Below are positions 8,063 to 17,037 of a stretch of DNA of 44,296 nt, piece after piece. Positions within the stretch are counted from its first letter, which is position 1. Every line of letters starts with the position of its first letter. The stretch comes from Pseudolachnospira sp964507035 (GTDB lineage Bacteria > Bacillota > Clostridia > Lachnospirales > Lachnospiraceae): NCBI GenBank assembly GCA_964507035.1, contig CAZDOQ010000007.1, forward strand, positions 1 to 44,296, written 5' to 3'. The notes under the pieces are model-generated. The model saw nothing but the letters and a program-made list of their open reading frames with translations. It searched no databases and was not told the DNA's origin. The position numbers were made by a program, and so were the translations under genes.

Positions 8063-8848
8063 TTACAGTTCCAGATAGGAATCCGCATACAGGACGTTGT
8101 TCTTCAGCACGTCACAGGACTTGATGGTCTCCATCAGTCTCTGATCGCAAGGGTTCACGATGGCAGAGGTCAGACCCTGCATCATGGCCATGGCGACCAT
8201 GGCGGAATCCATGATAGGACGAATATTCTTGGGCATTCCGTTGGAGTTGTTGGACAGGCCGCCGGTGGTGTTCAGTCCCATATCGCTGATCATCTTGATG
8301 GCCTCCAGGACCTCCATCTGTTTGTCCTGCATGCCCTTTACCACCAGAAACAGCGGGTCAAACCACAGGTCGGTCTCGTCCATTCCCAAGGTCATGCCTC
8401 TCTCCAGCATGTTCTGGCAGTGCATCATCCGCTCGTCGTTGTCCGCGGCAATGCCGTGGGCAGAGCAAAGGACAATGACAATGGCGTCGTTGGCGGCAGC
8501 CAGATCAATGTACTCAATCCGCTCTCCTGCGTCTGCAGAGTTCACAATGGGTTTGCCCTTGGAACGGTTGTACACGGAGATGCCGGCCTCAATGGCTTTC
8601 TTGTTGGCGGTATCCAGGGACAGCGGAACATTGTCAAACTCGGACTGGAGCAGGGTCACCGCCCACTTCATCAGATCCTCGCCGTCGCTCTCCGCCGGGC
8701 CGATGTTCACATCCAGATAGGTGGCGCCGGCATCCAGCTGCTCCTTGGCCCGCTTCAGGATGGGCTCCGGATTTCTGGTGGCCATGGCCTCCCGGATGAC
8801 CGGGGAAATACAGTGAATCCGCTCACCGATGGTGATAAATTTTGCCAT
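8063..8848 (-). CDS. acsE: Methyl-THF:corrinoid iron-sulfur protein methyltransferase
   Basis: AcsE moves the methyl group of 5-methyl-THF to Co(I) of the corrinoid iron-sulfur protein. The 261-aa product is almost exactly the length of the Moorella enzyme and is a pterin-binding TIM barrel: IGERIH at the start, YLDVNIGPAESD, PLSLDTAN, PIVNSADA and TTGGLSNNSNGMP. The ATG at 8848 has AAGGAG 9 nt upstream and gives the typical MAKFITIGERIH start, so an upstream in-frame ATG was rejected. It lies 55 nt after acsC. Confidence 0.95.
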   Translation of the reverse strand: MAKFITIGERIHCISPVIREAMATRNPEPILKRAKEQLDAGATYLDVNIGPAESDGEDLMKWAVTLLQSEFDNVPLSLDTANKKAIEAGISVYNRSKGKPIVNSADAGERIEYIDLAAANDAIVIVLCSAHGIAADNDERMMHCQNMLERGMTLGMDETDLWFDPLFLVVKGMQDKQMEVLEAIKMISDMGLNTTGGLSNNSNGMPKNIRPIMDSAMVAMAMMQGLTSAIVNPCDQRLMETIKSCDVLKNNVLYADSYLEL

Positions 8849-8903
8849 AATCGTGTTCTCCTTTTTATAAGTGTTGGGGCAAGGGTTCTTGCCCTTTTTC
8901 ACA

Positions 8904-10229
8904 TTATTTGTAGTCCTTCAGGAACTGCACCAGCTGCACGGCCTCGGCGGGGCCTACCACCACGTTCCAGCCAGGCAGCTTATCCTGGACCTCGCCCTTG
9001 AGCACAGCCACCTTGCCGGGCAGAATCAAGGTCCGGTTTTTGATCTTGTTCTCAATGTCATGCTCCTGGATGAACTTGGCAATGCTGGAGGCGCTGAGTT
9101 TTCCAGCGGCCCAGGCGGTCAACACCGAGTATCCGCCGGCATCGGAGATCAGCAGGCCGCAGGGCACGCCGGAGCGCTCGATCTCGCCGGACACCACAAA
9201 GTAGGTCAGGGCAAAGTCCACGGTCACGGCGCAGACGGAATTCTCGTCGGCTCCGTTCAGCGGATAAATCCCCGGCTCCACTTTCATGGGCTTCTGCGGG
9301 TCGGTGTATACGTTCTGGCGCAGGCCGTACAGGGCCAGGCCCTGGGCGTAACTCATGCTCTCCATAACAATGATGGAACCGTACTTCAGGGTGAACAGAG
9401 ATGCCAGAGCCGCCTGCATGGTGGCGTCTCCCGGCGCCAGGACTGCCGCATTGACCAGGGTCGGATAGCCGAAGGTCCGGTCCGTGTTCTTGATGGCCGC
9501 CCGGCGGATCTCCACCGCGTCCTTGAAGGCTTCCTTGATGGAAGCAGTGCTGGCATTCAGGATCAGATTCTTGTTGCCCATGCCCTCAATCTTGGCGGTC
9601 AGGTCATACAGAGTGTCCAGGCTGTCCGCCTTGACGCCCAGCACCACGCCGTACTTGACGGCCAGGGCGTTCATGGCATCCACGTTCTCTTCCGTGGCGC
9701 CGTTTAACACCGGCTTGGCGTCCTTGATGGCCTCCAGGGCAGCCTCCGCCGCCTCCGGGCAGTTCACATCCAGGATCACGGCCCGGTCCGGAACCGCCGC
9801 CGCTTTCTTGGCCAACTCCACATAGGCGTCCTTGTTGCCGCCGTAGGTGACAAAGATCATCTCCACGAACATCCGCTCGCCGATCCGCTCGTAGTCCACT
9901 TTGGTCAGGGCTTCCAGCTTGGCATCTGCGTCCGCATCCGCATCGGATACGGAGACCGCGTACAGGTTCTTGCTGACAAAGGTCTTCTCATGACGGGCCA
10001 GAACGGTCTCGCCGCCCATCTTGAACTCGCCTACCTGGATGGTCTTCATGGGCGGAGCCGTAGCCTCAGACAGCTTGGCAATCACATCCGCGCCCATGTG
10101 GGGACACTTTTCAATGGGAAGAGCGCCCTGGGCCACCTTCATGCAGAAGGCCATGCAGGTGGGAACGCCGCACTCTTTGCAGTTGGTCTTGGGGGACAGT
10201 TTAAAAATATCTAAGCCTTTTAACGCCAT
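8904..10229 (-). CDS. acsC: Corrinoid iron-sulfur protein, large subunit
   Basis: The large (gamma) subunit carries the [4Fe-4S] cluster and the corrinoid-binding domain, and hands the methyl group from AcsE to acetyl-CoA synthase. The 441-aa product has the N-terminal cluster motif C17-x2-C20-x4-C25-x16-C42, a TIM-barrel middle and a C-terminal corrinoid domain with ISDAGGYSVLTAWAAGKLSA. Length is close to the Moorella subunit. GGAGGA lies 6-7 nt upstream of the start. It sits 23 nt after acsD and is presumed to form a heterodimer with AcsD. Confidence 0.95.
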   Translation of the reverse strand: MALKGLDIFKLSPKTNCKECGVPTCMAFCMKVAQGALPIEKCPHMGADVIAKLSEATAPPMKTIQVGEFKMGGETVLARHEKTFVSKNLYAVSVSDADADADAKLEALTKVDYERIGERMFVEMIFVTYGGNKDAYVELAKKAAAVPDRAVILDVNCPEAAEAALEAIKDAKPVLNGATEENVDAMNALAVKYGVVLGVKADSLDTLYDLTAKIEGMGNKNLILNASTASIKEAFKDAVEIRRAAIKNTDRTFGYPTLVNAAVLAPGDATMQAALASLFTLKYGSIIVMESMSYAQGLALYGLRQNVYTDPQKPMKVEPGIYPLNGADENSVCAVTVDFALTYFVVSGEIERSGVPCGLLISDAGGYSVLTAWAAGKLSASSIAKFIQEHDIENKIKNRTLILPGKVAVLKGEVQDKLPGWNVVVGPAEAVQLVQFLKDYK

Positions 10230-10252
10230 TTTCTTTTCCTCCTCTCAGTCGA

Positions 10253-11194
10253 TTACATCAGCTGGTCAATCAGCTTGGACACAGTGGCAATGGACTCCGG
10301 GTGTCGCAGAATCACAGCGTCGCTGCCAGCGGCCAGAACCGCCGTGGCCGTCACCACTTCCATATCCACGCCACGGTCTTCCATGTCTCCCCACTCCGGC
10401 ATGTCCGCCTCGGAAGCGATGGCTTCCTTGACGCTCCATGCCTCGGAGGACACAGGGGTCATAATCGGCATCTGAAGAGTGGTATCATTCTGGCCCAAAG
10501 CTGCCAGACGGATCCGCTCCATGGTGGAAAGCACATACTCAAAGCCGTAGCCGGCCGCCGCGCTTCCCACATTCATCACAATGCTCTCCGGCTTCACGCC
10601 CAGCTGGGTCATGAGCACGTTCAGCTGCTTGGCCAGGTTGATGTCCACGGAGGACTCGGCGCCCACTTTCTGATTGAAGGCCAGACCGGCGGAAGCGCCC
10701 ACTGCCTTGTAGGTCTCCTCCTTGGCTGCCAGCACCAGGATATTCTTGCCCTGGAGGGCGTCGGACATCTTGTTGAACAACTCGGAATCCTTCTCGTTGT
10801 TCTTGCAGCCCATGATTACCAGAGGCAGGTCCACGGCCTCGGAGACTGCCTTGGCCGCCGCCACACAGTCGTCTGCGGAGGTGTCGGCTCCGTTGGGATC
10901 CGCGCTCTCAAAATGCAGGCACAGGAAGGAAACCCCCGGCACCTGAGCGGCCTTCTTGGCCATGTCCGCCATGGTCTCGCAGCCGGCATAGAATTCTTTC
11001 AGCCGGGCCGGAGCCGTTTCCATTATGGTGTCGCTGATCTCCATACCGATCTTCGGCGCGTTGGCAATGGGTGCGTCAAAGCTGTAGAAAGGAAGCACAT
11101 TCTCGCCACCGATGGTAATCGCCTTGTCGCCGGTGCCAAGTTCCACTGGTTTGATTGCAGCAGAAAACGTCTGAGGTTTGTTCTTAAACGGCAT
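10253..11194 (-). CDS. acsD: Corrinoid iron-sulfur protein, small subunit
   Basis: The small (delta) subunit is a TIM-barrel partner of AcsC that helps hold the corrinoid. The 313-aa product has the typical start with FSAAIKPVELGTG, GGENVLPFYSFDAPIANAP and the segment SIVMNVGSAAAGYGFEYVLS. It has no cysteine cluster, as expected. AAGGAGAG precedes the ATG. It is the first gene after the promoter at 11248-11276, giving the order acsD-acsC-acsE-acsB1-acsV. Confidence 0.94.
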   Translation of the reverse strand: MPFKNKPQTFSAAIKPVELGTGDKAITIGGENVLPFYSFDAPIANAPKIGMEISDTIMETAPARLKEFYAGCETMADMAKKAAQVPGVSFLCLHFESADPNGADTSADDCVAAAKAVSEAVDLPLVIMGCKNNEKDSELFNKMSDALQGKNILVLAAKEETYKAVGASAGLAFNQKVGAESSVDINLAKQLNVLMTQLGVKPESIVMNVGSAAAGYGFEYVLSTMERIRLAALGQNDTTLQMPIMTPVSSEAWSVKEAIASEADMPEWGDMEDRGVDMEVVTATAVLAAGSDAVILRHPESIATVSKLIDQLM

Positions 11195-11247
11195 TGTCTT
11201 ACTCTCCTTGTTTAGATTTTCTATACCATTTTCTTACTTTTGCGGCT

Positions 11248-11276
11248 ATTATACCACTTGCCTTGGATGGAGGCAA
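11248..11276 (-). promoter_or_regulatory. Promoter for the acsD-acsC-acsE-acsB1-acsV unit
   Basis: On the minus strand TTGCCT (-35, 4 of 6) is separated by 17 nt from a perfect TATAAT, preceded by TGG as in an extended -10. It lies between acsB2 and acsD, about 54 nt upstream of the acsD ATG. A CTTGCCT/AGGCAAG inverted repeat (11257-11277) covers the spacer and -35 and could be an operator. Confidence 0.7.
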
Positions 11277-11299
11277 GCCGATTTCCCGCCGGATGCTGT

Positions 11300-13432
11300 T
11301 TACATCAGAGGGTCCAGACCCAGGGCCGGATGTCCCTTTTCGGTGAGGAATTCCACCAGGGCTTCCGGATCTTCGGTGATGGTCTCGTCCGCGATCATGT
11401 CGGTAAAGTTATCGATATCGTAGAACTCTTTGGCCGTAGCGTTGAGTTTTTCTGCCACTTGTTCCTTCAGGGCCTTGGGCATCCAGACAATCCGCTGCAC
11501 GCCGCCCTCGGCTTTCATGAACTTCTTGGAGGCAATGAAGTGCTTGCCGTGTCCCATGAAGCCAGGAGTCTGGATGCCGCCGCCGGTCATGGAAGCCATC
11601 TCGGAGAAGCTCATGCCCAGAGGCGTCGCTCCTGCATGCTCCCGGTTGACGATCACCACGCCGTTGGAGAAGGGCTCAATGCCGCAGATACACTCAAAGC
11701 AGCCGCAACTGGTCATAGGGTCTTCCATGATGGAGTATAGAGATACCACTTCCAGAGCGCCCTGGGAGTACTTGCGCACCGCCTCGTTGACGGTCTCCCA
11801 CTTACCAATATTCTCGTCGATGATGCCGGTTTTCTCCACCACCTGGCAGGGACCGCTGGGATCCAGTTCATGGGTGGCCTTGGCATCCAGCCAGGACACG
11901 GCGCCGCACAGGCCCAGCCGCTCCGGCGTCACAATGCACACGTGGGACGGGGAGAAGGACTGGCACATGATGCAGGTGTAGAACTCGTCCACCGTCTCGT
12001 CGGTGAGGGAAGCCAGGCGCTCGTCACGCTTGTCGTAGATGGCGTTGGCCTCTTTGCGCAGTTCCGAAACCTTGGCCGGATCGGTGACGATGGTCACCTG
12101 ACACTTGTCCGCCACCACGTCGAACTCGTTTTTGATCTTGGCGTAGAGCACCTCGCCCAAATGACGGGCCCTAAAGCCAGCCTCAAAGGTATCTTTGCTG
12201 ACGCGGATCCGGATCATATCCCGCTGGCCAGTGTGCATCACGCCCTCAATGCAGTTGAGGTAGGCGTGGAACTTTCTCTCCAGCACCGGCTCAAAGTCAG
12301 ACTGCATCTTTTTGCCGGCCACATCCAGCACCATGGCCAGGCTGATCTTGGAGCCTACCTCGAAGGAGTCGAAATCCGGACCCTCCACGGTGATCTTGTG
12401 GTCCTCCACCTGGGAAGCCTCCCGGGTGCGCACCAACTCCAGGCAGTCCACCCGGGAGCCGTCCGCCTCAAACTGCATGTCGCCCCGGCGGATGATCTCG
12501 CCCTCAAAGGCGTTGGCAAAGGCCACCGGAATGTCGATGTCGGTGACTTTGATCTTGATACCACGGGCCTCCAGGGAGGTCTCCACAAATTTGTCCACAT
12601 CCTCCTGGATGATCAGGCTCTTGGGAACCCGCCACATGTTCTCGGTCTCGTTGGTGATGACCGGGAAGCCCAGGGAGATGGCGCCGGCGCCGCAGGCCAC
12701 GGTCATATCGTCCACCGGCTGGAAGGCGTTGACCGCCGCATTGACCCGCTCGAAGGTGTACTTGCGGATGCCGTCGTAGTCGCCGGGCTGTACCGCGCCG
12801 AAGATCAGGGCGGCCCGGATGGCCACGGACACCACATGGCACACGCTGGGCAACTCGTAGCCCAGGGGCACCACCCGGACATTGTAGCCGGTCTTCATGC
12901 CCATGCGCTTCACCTGGTCAATAATTCCGCCCACCATGAACACGAACACGCTCTTGCTCTGGTAGTCCTTGACCAGTTTCACAGCCTGCTCGTCTGTGGG
13001 AGCCTCGCCAATGAACACGATAAAGCCGGGGATATCGCCGGTAACCAACGGCACGCCCAACTCCCGGACCTCTGCGTCCGTGCAGTGGCCCCACAGGGGA
13101 TCATGGCCGTAGGGATCCGGATTGCCGATATACTTGCAGGCCTCAATGACCTCGGCGGCGCAGGCGGTGGCCACGCCGGAGGTAAAGATATCGTGGGTCT
13201 TGTTCTCCCGGGTCATCTGGGATTTGATCCACTCCATGCTGGCTTTCAGTTCACCCAGGTTGGTGACCTTGAGGCCGCTCATGGCATAGAGGCATGCCAG
13301 GTAGTAGGCGGTGCTGGGGAAGGCCACCGGTTCGCTGTCCGCAAACTGCTTGCTGACCTCTGCCAGTGCTTCCTCTGCCCGCAGGTACATTTCATCTGAG
13401 CCGTTAAAAACTCTTCCAAATAAAGTTGCCAC
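11300..13432 (-). CDS. acsB: Acetyl-CoA synthase, second copy
   Basis: This is a second complete acetyl-CoA synthase of 710 aa. A-cluster cysteines C487, C490, C499, C509, C576 and C578 have exactly the spacing of the Moorella enzyme. The start codon is GTG at 13432 with GGAGG about 6 nt upstream. It is co-directional with cooC1 and cooS (18 nt after cooC1), unlike copy 1, which follows the corrinoid protein genes. Over the last 224 residues I count 63 differences from copy 1 (about 72% identity), so this is not a recent duplication. Each copy may be tuned to a different partner, condition or metal state; that is inference. Confidence 0.95.
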   Translation of the reverse strand: MATLFGRVFNGSDEMYLRAEEALAEVSKQFADSEPVAFPSTAYYLACLYAMSGLKVTNLGELKASMEWIKSQMTRENKTHDIFTSGVATACAAEVIEACKYIGNPDPYGHDPLWGHCTDAEVRELGVPLVTGDIPGFIVFIGEAPTDEQAVKLVKDYQSKSVFVFMVGGIIDQVKRMGMKTGYNVRVVPLGYELPSVCHVVSVAIRAALIFGAVQPGDYDGIRKYTFERVNAAVNAFQPVDDMTVACGAGAISLGFPVITNETENMWRVPKSLIIQEDVDKFVETSLEARGIKIKVTDIDIPVAFANAFEGEIIRRGDMQFEADGSRVDCLELVRTREASQVEDHKITVEGPDFDSFEVGSKISLAMVLDVAGKKMQSDFEPVLERKFHAYLNCIEGVMHTGQRDMIRIRVSKDTFEAGFRARHLGEVLYAKIKNEFDVVADKCQVTIVTDPAKVSELRKEANAIYDKRDERLASLTDETVDEFYTCIMCQSFSPSHVCIVTPERLGLCGAVSWLDAKATHELDPSGPCQVVEKTGIIDENIGKWETVNEAVRKYSQGALEVVSLYSIMEDPMTSCGCFECICGIEPFSNGVVIVNREHAGATPLGMSFSEMASMTGGGIQTPGFMGHGKHFIASKKFMKAEGGVQRIVWMPKALKEQVAEKLNATAKEFYDIDNFTDMIADETITEDPEALVEFLTEKGHPALGLDPLM

Positions 13433-13450
13433 GATTATCCTCCAAAATTG

Positions 13451-14221
13451 TTAGTCTTCTTCCAGTTTTCTCTTGATCTGACGAATCTCCTCTACGGCTT
13501 TCTTGTCAAAGTCGTAGGGAGAGCGGCCCTGCCGGTCCGCGTCAATCACGTCCGCGCTGTAGTGGACGAAGCCCAGCAGGTCCTCTGACGGTATCCGGCT
13601 GCGGACGTATTCCTCATCCTCCGCGTTCCGGACTTTGTTAGCTACCACCCGCACCCGTTTCACGCCCAGATCGGTGGCAAGGGTCTTGATCTTTTTATAA
13701 GTCTGAACACTCCGGGCGCCAGGCTCAATGACCACCACAAACTGGTCCATATTCTCCGCGGTTCCCCGGCCCAGATGCTCCAGACCGGCTTCCATGTCCA
13801 GAATCACCACGTCGTCGTCCATCAGCACCAGATGAGAGATCAGGCGCTTTAAGATCACGTGCTCCGGACAGACGCAGCCGGCTCCGGCCACGTCCACGGT
13901 GCCCAGCACCAGCAGCTTCACCCCGTTGCAGGTTTTGGCAAAGAGGTCCGGAATATCGTCCACCTTGGGTGTCAGCTTGAAAAACTTGATGATGCCGCTG
14001 GGGTCCACCCCCGCCCGCTCATTGACAAAGTCTTTCATTTTGGAGATGGGCGTAATGCTCTCCAGTTCCTCCTCCGGGAAGCCCAGGGCCAATCCCAGGT
14101 TGGCGTCTGGATCCACGTCTGCCGCCAATACAGGCCGGTCTTCTTCCGCATACAGCCTGGCCAGGATGGCCGCAAAGGTGGTCTTGCCCACTCCGCCTTT
14201 TCCGGTTACTGCAATCTTCAT
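13451..14221 (-). CDS. cooC: CooC-type nickel-insertion ATPase, copy 1
   Basis: CooC/AcsF proteins are MinD-like ATPases that bind nickel and mature CODH or acetyl-CoA synthase. The 256-aa product has the deviant Walker A GKGGVGKTT (residues 7-15), AADVDPDANLG, and the metal-binding C116-x-C118. Only a weak AAGGAAG site precedes the ATG. It lies between cooS (17 nt) and acsB2 (18 nt), which fits a role in loading nickel into acetyl-CoA synthase (AcsF-like) or CODH. Confidence 0.9.
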   Translation of the reverse strand: MKIAVTGKGGVGKTTFAAILARLYAEEDRPVLAADVDPDANLGLALGFPEEELESITPISKMKDFVNERAGVDPSGIIKFFKLTPKVDDIPDLFAKTCNGVKLLVLGTVDVAGAGCVCPEHVILKRLISHLVLMDDDVVILDMEAGLEHLGRGTAENMDQFVVVIEPGARSVQTYKKIKTLATDLGVKRVRVVANKVRNAEDEEYVRSRIPSEDLLGFVHYSADVIDADRQGRSPYDFDKKAVEEIRQIKRKLEED

Positions 14222-14238
14222 GTTCGCTTCCTTCTTTC

Positions 14239-16131
14239 TCAGATGCCCAGGGCCGTTCTCTTCTCCTCGATCGTCTGGATCATATCATCTCCCAGCTTGT
14301 CGATATCCAGTTCCACATGGTAGCAGGCGCCCACCCAGTCGTGGATGCCGCCCTGGAGCAGGCCGTCCACCTCAGAGGAGCCCTTAACCATGGGATGCAC
14401 GCCCAGGAAGGTCTCGATTCCGGTGGCCACTACGTAGTTGCCGATGGACACAGCCTTCTCGGACATCCACTCGGGGGCGCAGCCCACCACCGGCAGCTGG
14501 GTGATATCCCAGCCGGAATCCTTGGACAGTTCGGACACCAGGATCAGCATACGGCTGATATCCACGCAGGAACCCATGTGCAGCACCGGCGGGATGTCCG
14601 CCAGTTCGCAGACCCGCTTCAGGCCGTCTCCGCACAGGTCCTTGGCCCGCTTATCCATGAGGCCTGCCTTGGCCGCCGCCTGGGCGGAACAGCCGGACAC
14701 CACCAGGATAATATCGTTCTTGATCAGTTTCTTCATCAGTTCAATGTGGGCCGTATCTGGGCGCACCTTGGGGTTGTTGCAGCCCACCATGGCCACCGCC
14801 CCCCGGAGCACGCCGGACCGCATGCAGTCCACCAGAGGTTTGGTGGTGCCGGTGATGTCCACAAAGCTGTTGGTCACCGTATCCAGAGTTTTCACAATGG
14901 CCTCGTAGGAGTAGCCCACGGTGGCTTTCTGCTTCATATCCGGGATATGTACCAGCTCCGGCTTCCGGTTCACAAAGTTCTCCACCGCCATCTTCACAAT
15001 GGCCTTGGCATTCTCTCCGGCGTTCTCCGCAGAAAAATGGATGAAGTCGGAATCAGGCATCCGGGCAATGTTGGATGTGGTGACAAATTTGGTGTGGAAG
15101 CACTTGCTCAGAGGCCCAAGGGCCGGGAAGATACATTGCACGTCCGCCACAATGGCTTCGCAGGCGCCGGTGAGCACCACGTTCTCCTGCTGCAGGAAGT
15201 TGCCGGCCATGGGAATGCCGTGGCGCATGGTAACCTCGTTGGAGGTACAGCAGACGCCGGCAATGTTGATGCCCTTGGCGCCCACAGACTTGGCCAGGGC
15301 AATCATCTCCGGATCCTCCGCATATTTCACAATCATCTCGGACAGGGACGGATCATGGCCGTGGACAATGATGTTGACCATATCCTTCTCCATGACGCCC
15401 AGGTTAGCTTCCGTATCCACCGGCATGGGAGTTCCGAACATTACGTCGGAGAACTCGGTGCCGCACATGGAGCCGCCCCAGCCGTCGGACAGGCCGCAGC
15501 GCAGGCTCTGGCGGACCAGGGCCTCCGGCAGTGAGGAACATCCCATATGGGTCATGTGCATGGCGCAGGAAACCTCCCGGTCAATGGCCCGGGGCTCAAT
15601 GCCCTCCCGGCGCCAGATCTCCTGGGTTTTCTCCGGGGCCCGCTTCAGCCATCTCTGAACGCCGAAGGGCTTGCCGTACTCCATCAGGGCCAACTCGGAA
15701 ACTTCATGGGCCAGATCATAAATGTCCCGGCCTTCGGTCTCCACCCCCCATTCCTTGGCAATGCGGAGCAGCTTCTCCGGGGCTTTCACCTGGTAATTGC
15801 CGTCCGCCGAGGTGGTGTGCAGAGTGTGGCAGATTTCCCGGCCATGGTCCGAGTGAGAGGCGGAACCGCCGGCGGTGAACCGCAGGAAGTTTCTGCCTGC
15901 AATGCCGTGCACGTCGCAGCCACAGATGCCTCTGGGCGCTTTGGGGGTGATCCGGCAAGGTCCCATGGAGCAAATGCGGCAGCAAATGCCTTCCTCGCCA
16001 AACTTACAGTGGGGGGTCTGATTCTTGACTCGCTGCTGCCAGGAGTCTGCGCCTACCTGGGCTCCGGTTTCCAACAGCCGGTTGGTGGCAGCCTCAAACT
16101 CCTCTACGGTGGTGAGTGTAAAATTGTCCAT
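14239..16131 (-). CDS. cooS: Carbon monoxide dehydrogenase catalytic subunit
   Basis: This enzyme reduces CO2 to CO at the Ni-Fe-S C-cluster, and in acetogens forms a complex with acetyl-CoA synthase (there called AcsA). The 630-aa product has D-cluster cysteines C42 and C50, and B-cluster cysteines from C51, C54, C59 and C70/C72. C-cluster motifs are HGHDPSLSE, AGVCCTSNE, TGACEAIVADVQC, VVSGCSAQAA and HMGSCVDISRM, with the SEKAVSIGNY lysine. No ligand appears missing. GGAGGAG is close to the ATG. It is flanked by two cooC genes. Confidence 0.96.
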   Translation of the reverse strand: MDNFTLTTVEEFEAATNRLLETGAQVGADSWQQRVKNQTPHCKFGEEGICCRICSMGPCRITPKAPRGICGCDVHGIAGRNFLRFTAGGSASHSDHGREICHTLHTTSADGNYQVKAPEKLLRIAKEWGVETEGRDIYDLAHEVSELALMEYGKPFGVQRWLKRAPEKTQEIWRREGIEPRAIDREVSCAMHMTHMGCSSLPEALVRQSLRCGLSDGWGGSMCGTEFSDVMFGTPMPVDTEANLGVMEKDMVNIIVHGHDPSLSEMIVKYAEDPEMIALAKSVGAKGINIAGVCCTSNEVTMRHGIPMAGNFLQQENVVLTGACEAIVADVQCIFPALGPLSKCFHTKFVTTSNIARMPDSDFIHFSAENAGENAKAIVKMAVENFVNRKPELVHIPDMKQKATVGYSYEAIVKTLDTVTNSFVDITGTTKPLVDCMRSGVLRGAVAMVGCNNPKVRPDTAHIELMKKLIKNDIILVVSGCSAQAAAKAGLMDKRAKDLCGDGLKRVCELADIPPVLHMGSCVDISRMLILVSELSKDSGWDITQLPVVGCAPEWMSEKAVSIGNYVVATGIETFLGVHPMVKGSSEVDGLLQGGIHDWVGACYHVELDIDKLGDDMIQTIEEKRTALGI

Positions 16132-16214
16132 AACTCCTCCTTTTGTATTTCTTCTTGCTTTCTATTTACTCCGGAAGGCTGCGATCCGTTCACGGCCCTC
16201 CGGTTACCATGCGT

Positions 16215-16985
16215 TTACAGATTCAGCTCTTTCAGCAGGTCCGCCAGTTTTTGGCGGATGGGGGCATCCTCCGGCAGCTGCACCGTGGGTTTCCCCTCCA
16301 GGTCGTACTGATACACCAGATCGTCCGCCGGCAGAACGCCCAGCAGATCCAGCCCCTGCTTTTCAATCTCCTGGCGGATGGCCGGGTCCAGTTCTCCTTC
16401 CGGCGCCCGGTTCACAATCAGCTTCACCGTCTTCACAGCCATCTGGACTTCTTTCACCAGCTGGGCGATCCGGCCCACCGCCTGAATGCCCCGGCGGGAG
16501 CAGTCGCTGACCAGCAGGATCACGTCCACCTTGGGCAAAATGCCCCGGCTGATATGCTCCATCCCCGCCTCGTTGTCCACCACAATATATTGGTAGTTTC
16601 CGGAGATACGGGAAAGCTGCGCCTGGAGAAGGCCGTTGACAAAGCAATAGCATCCAGAACCCTGGGTGCGGCCCATGACCAGCATGTCAAAGTCGTCCTC
16701 CTCAATCATCACTTCGTTGAATTTATAGTTCAGATAGTCCTGTTTGGACATGGACGGGGGGATGGGGCTGTCCTTCACCAGGTCGGCCTTGGCCACTTCC
16801 TCCCGGAGGTCTCCCAGGGTCATTTCCACTTCCACGCCCAGCACTTCGTTCAGATTGGAGTTGGCATCGGCGTCCACCGCCAACACCGGCCCCCCCTTTT
16901 TCTTGCACAGGTGGTCAATGATCAGGCCGCAGATGGTGGTCTTGCCCACCCCGCCTTTGCCTGCCACCGCAATGGTATAAGACAT
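16215..16985 (-). CDS. cooC: CooC-type nickel-insertion ATPase, copy 2
   Basis: This is a second MinD-like maturation ATPase of 256 aa with GKGGVGKTT (residues 9-17), VDADANSNLNEVLG and C112-x-C114 (GCYC). It differs clearly from copy 1 in the region before the CxC, where it reads like classical CooC for CODH. AAGGAGA lies 8 nt upstream of the start. It stands between metF and cooS, so it most likely serves the C-cluster, leaving copy 1 for acetyl-CoA synthase. The division of labour is inferred from position and sequence style. Confidence 0.9.
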   Translation of the reverse strand: MSYTIAVAGKGGVGKTTICGLIIDHLCKKKGGPVLAVDADANSNLNEVLGVEVEMTLGDLREEVAKADLVKDSPIPPSMSKQDYLNYKFNEVMIEEDDFDMLVMGRTQGSGCYCFVNGLLQAQLSRISGNYQYIVVDNEAGMEHISRGILPKVDVILLVSDCSRRGIQAVGRIAQLVKEVQMAVKTVKLIVNRAPEGELDPAIRQEIEKQGLDLLGVLPADDLVYQYDLEGKPTVQLPEDAPIRQKLADLLKELNL

Positions 16986-17037
16986 ACAGGTTCTCCTTCT
17001 TTCTTTATGAAAGTTCCATGACGGAAGCGGTTCCGGC

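Noticed and set aside
11870..13399. 509-codon plus-strand open frame
   Set aside because: Antisense shadow of acsB2 with low-complexity His/Gly composition.
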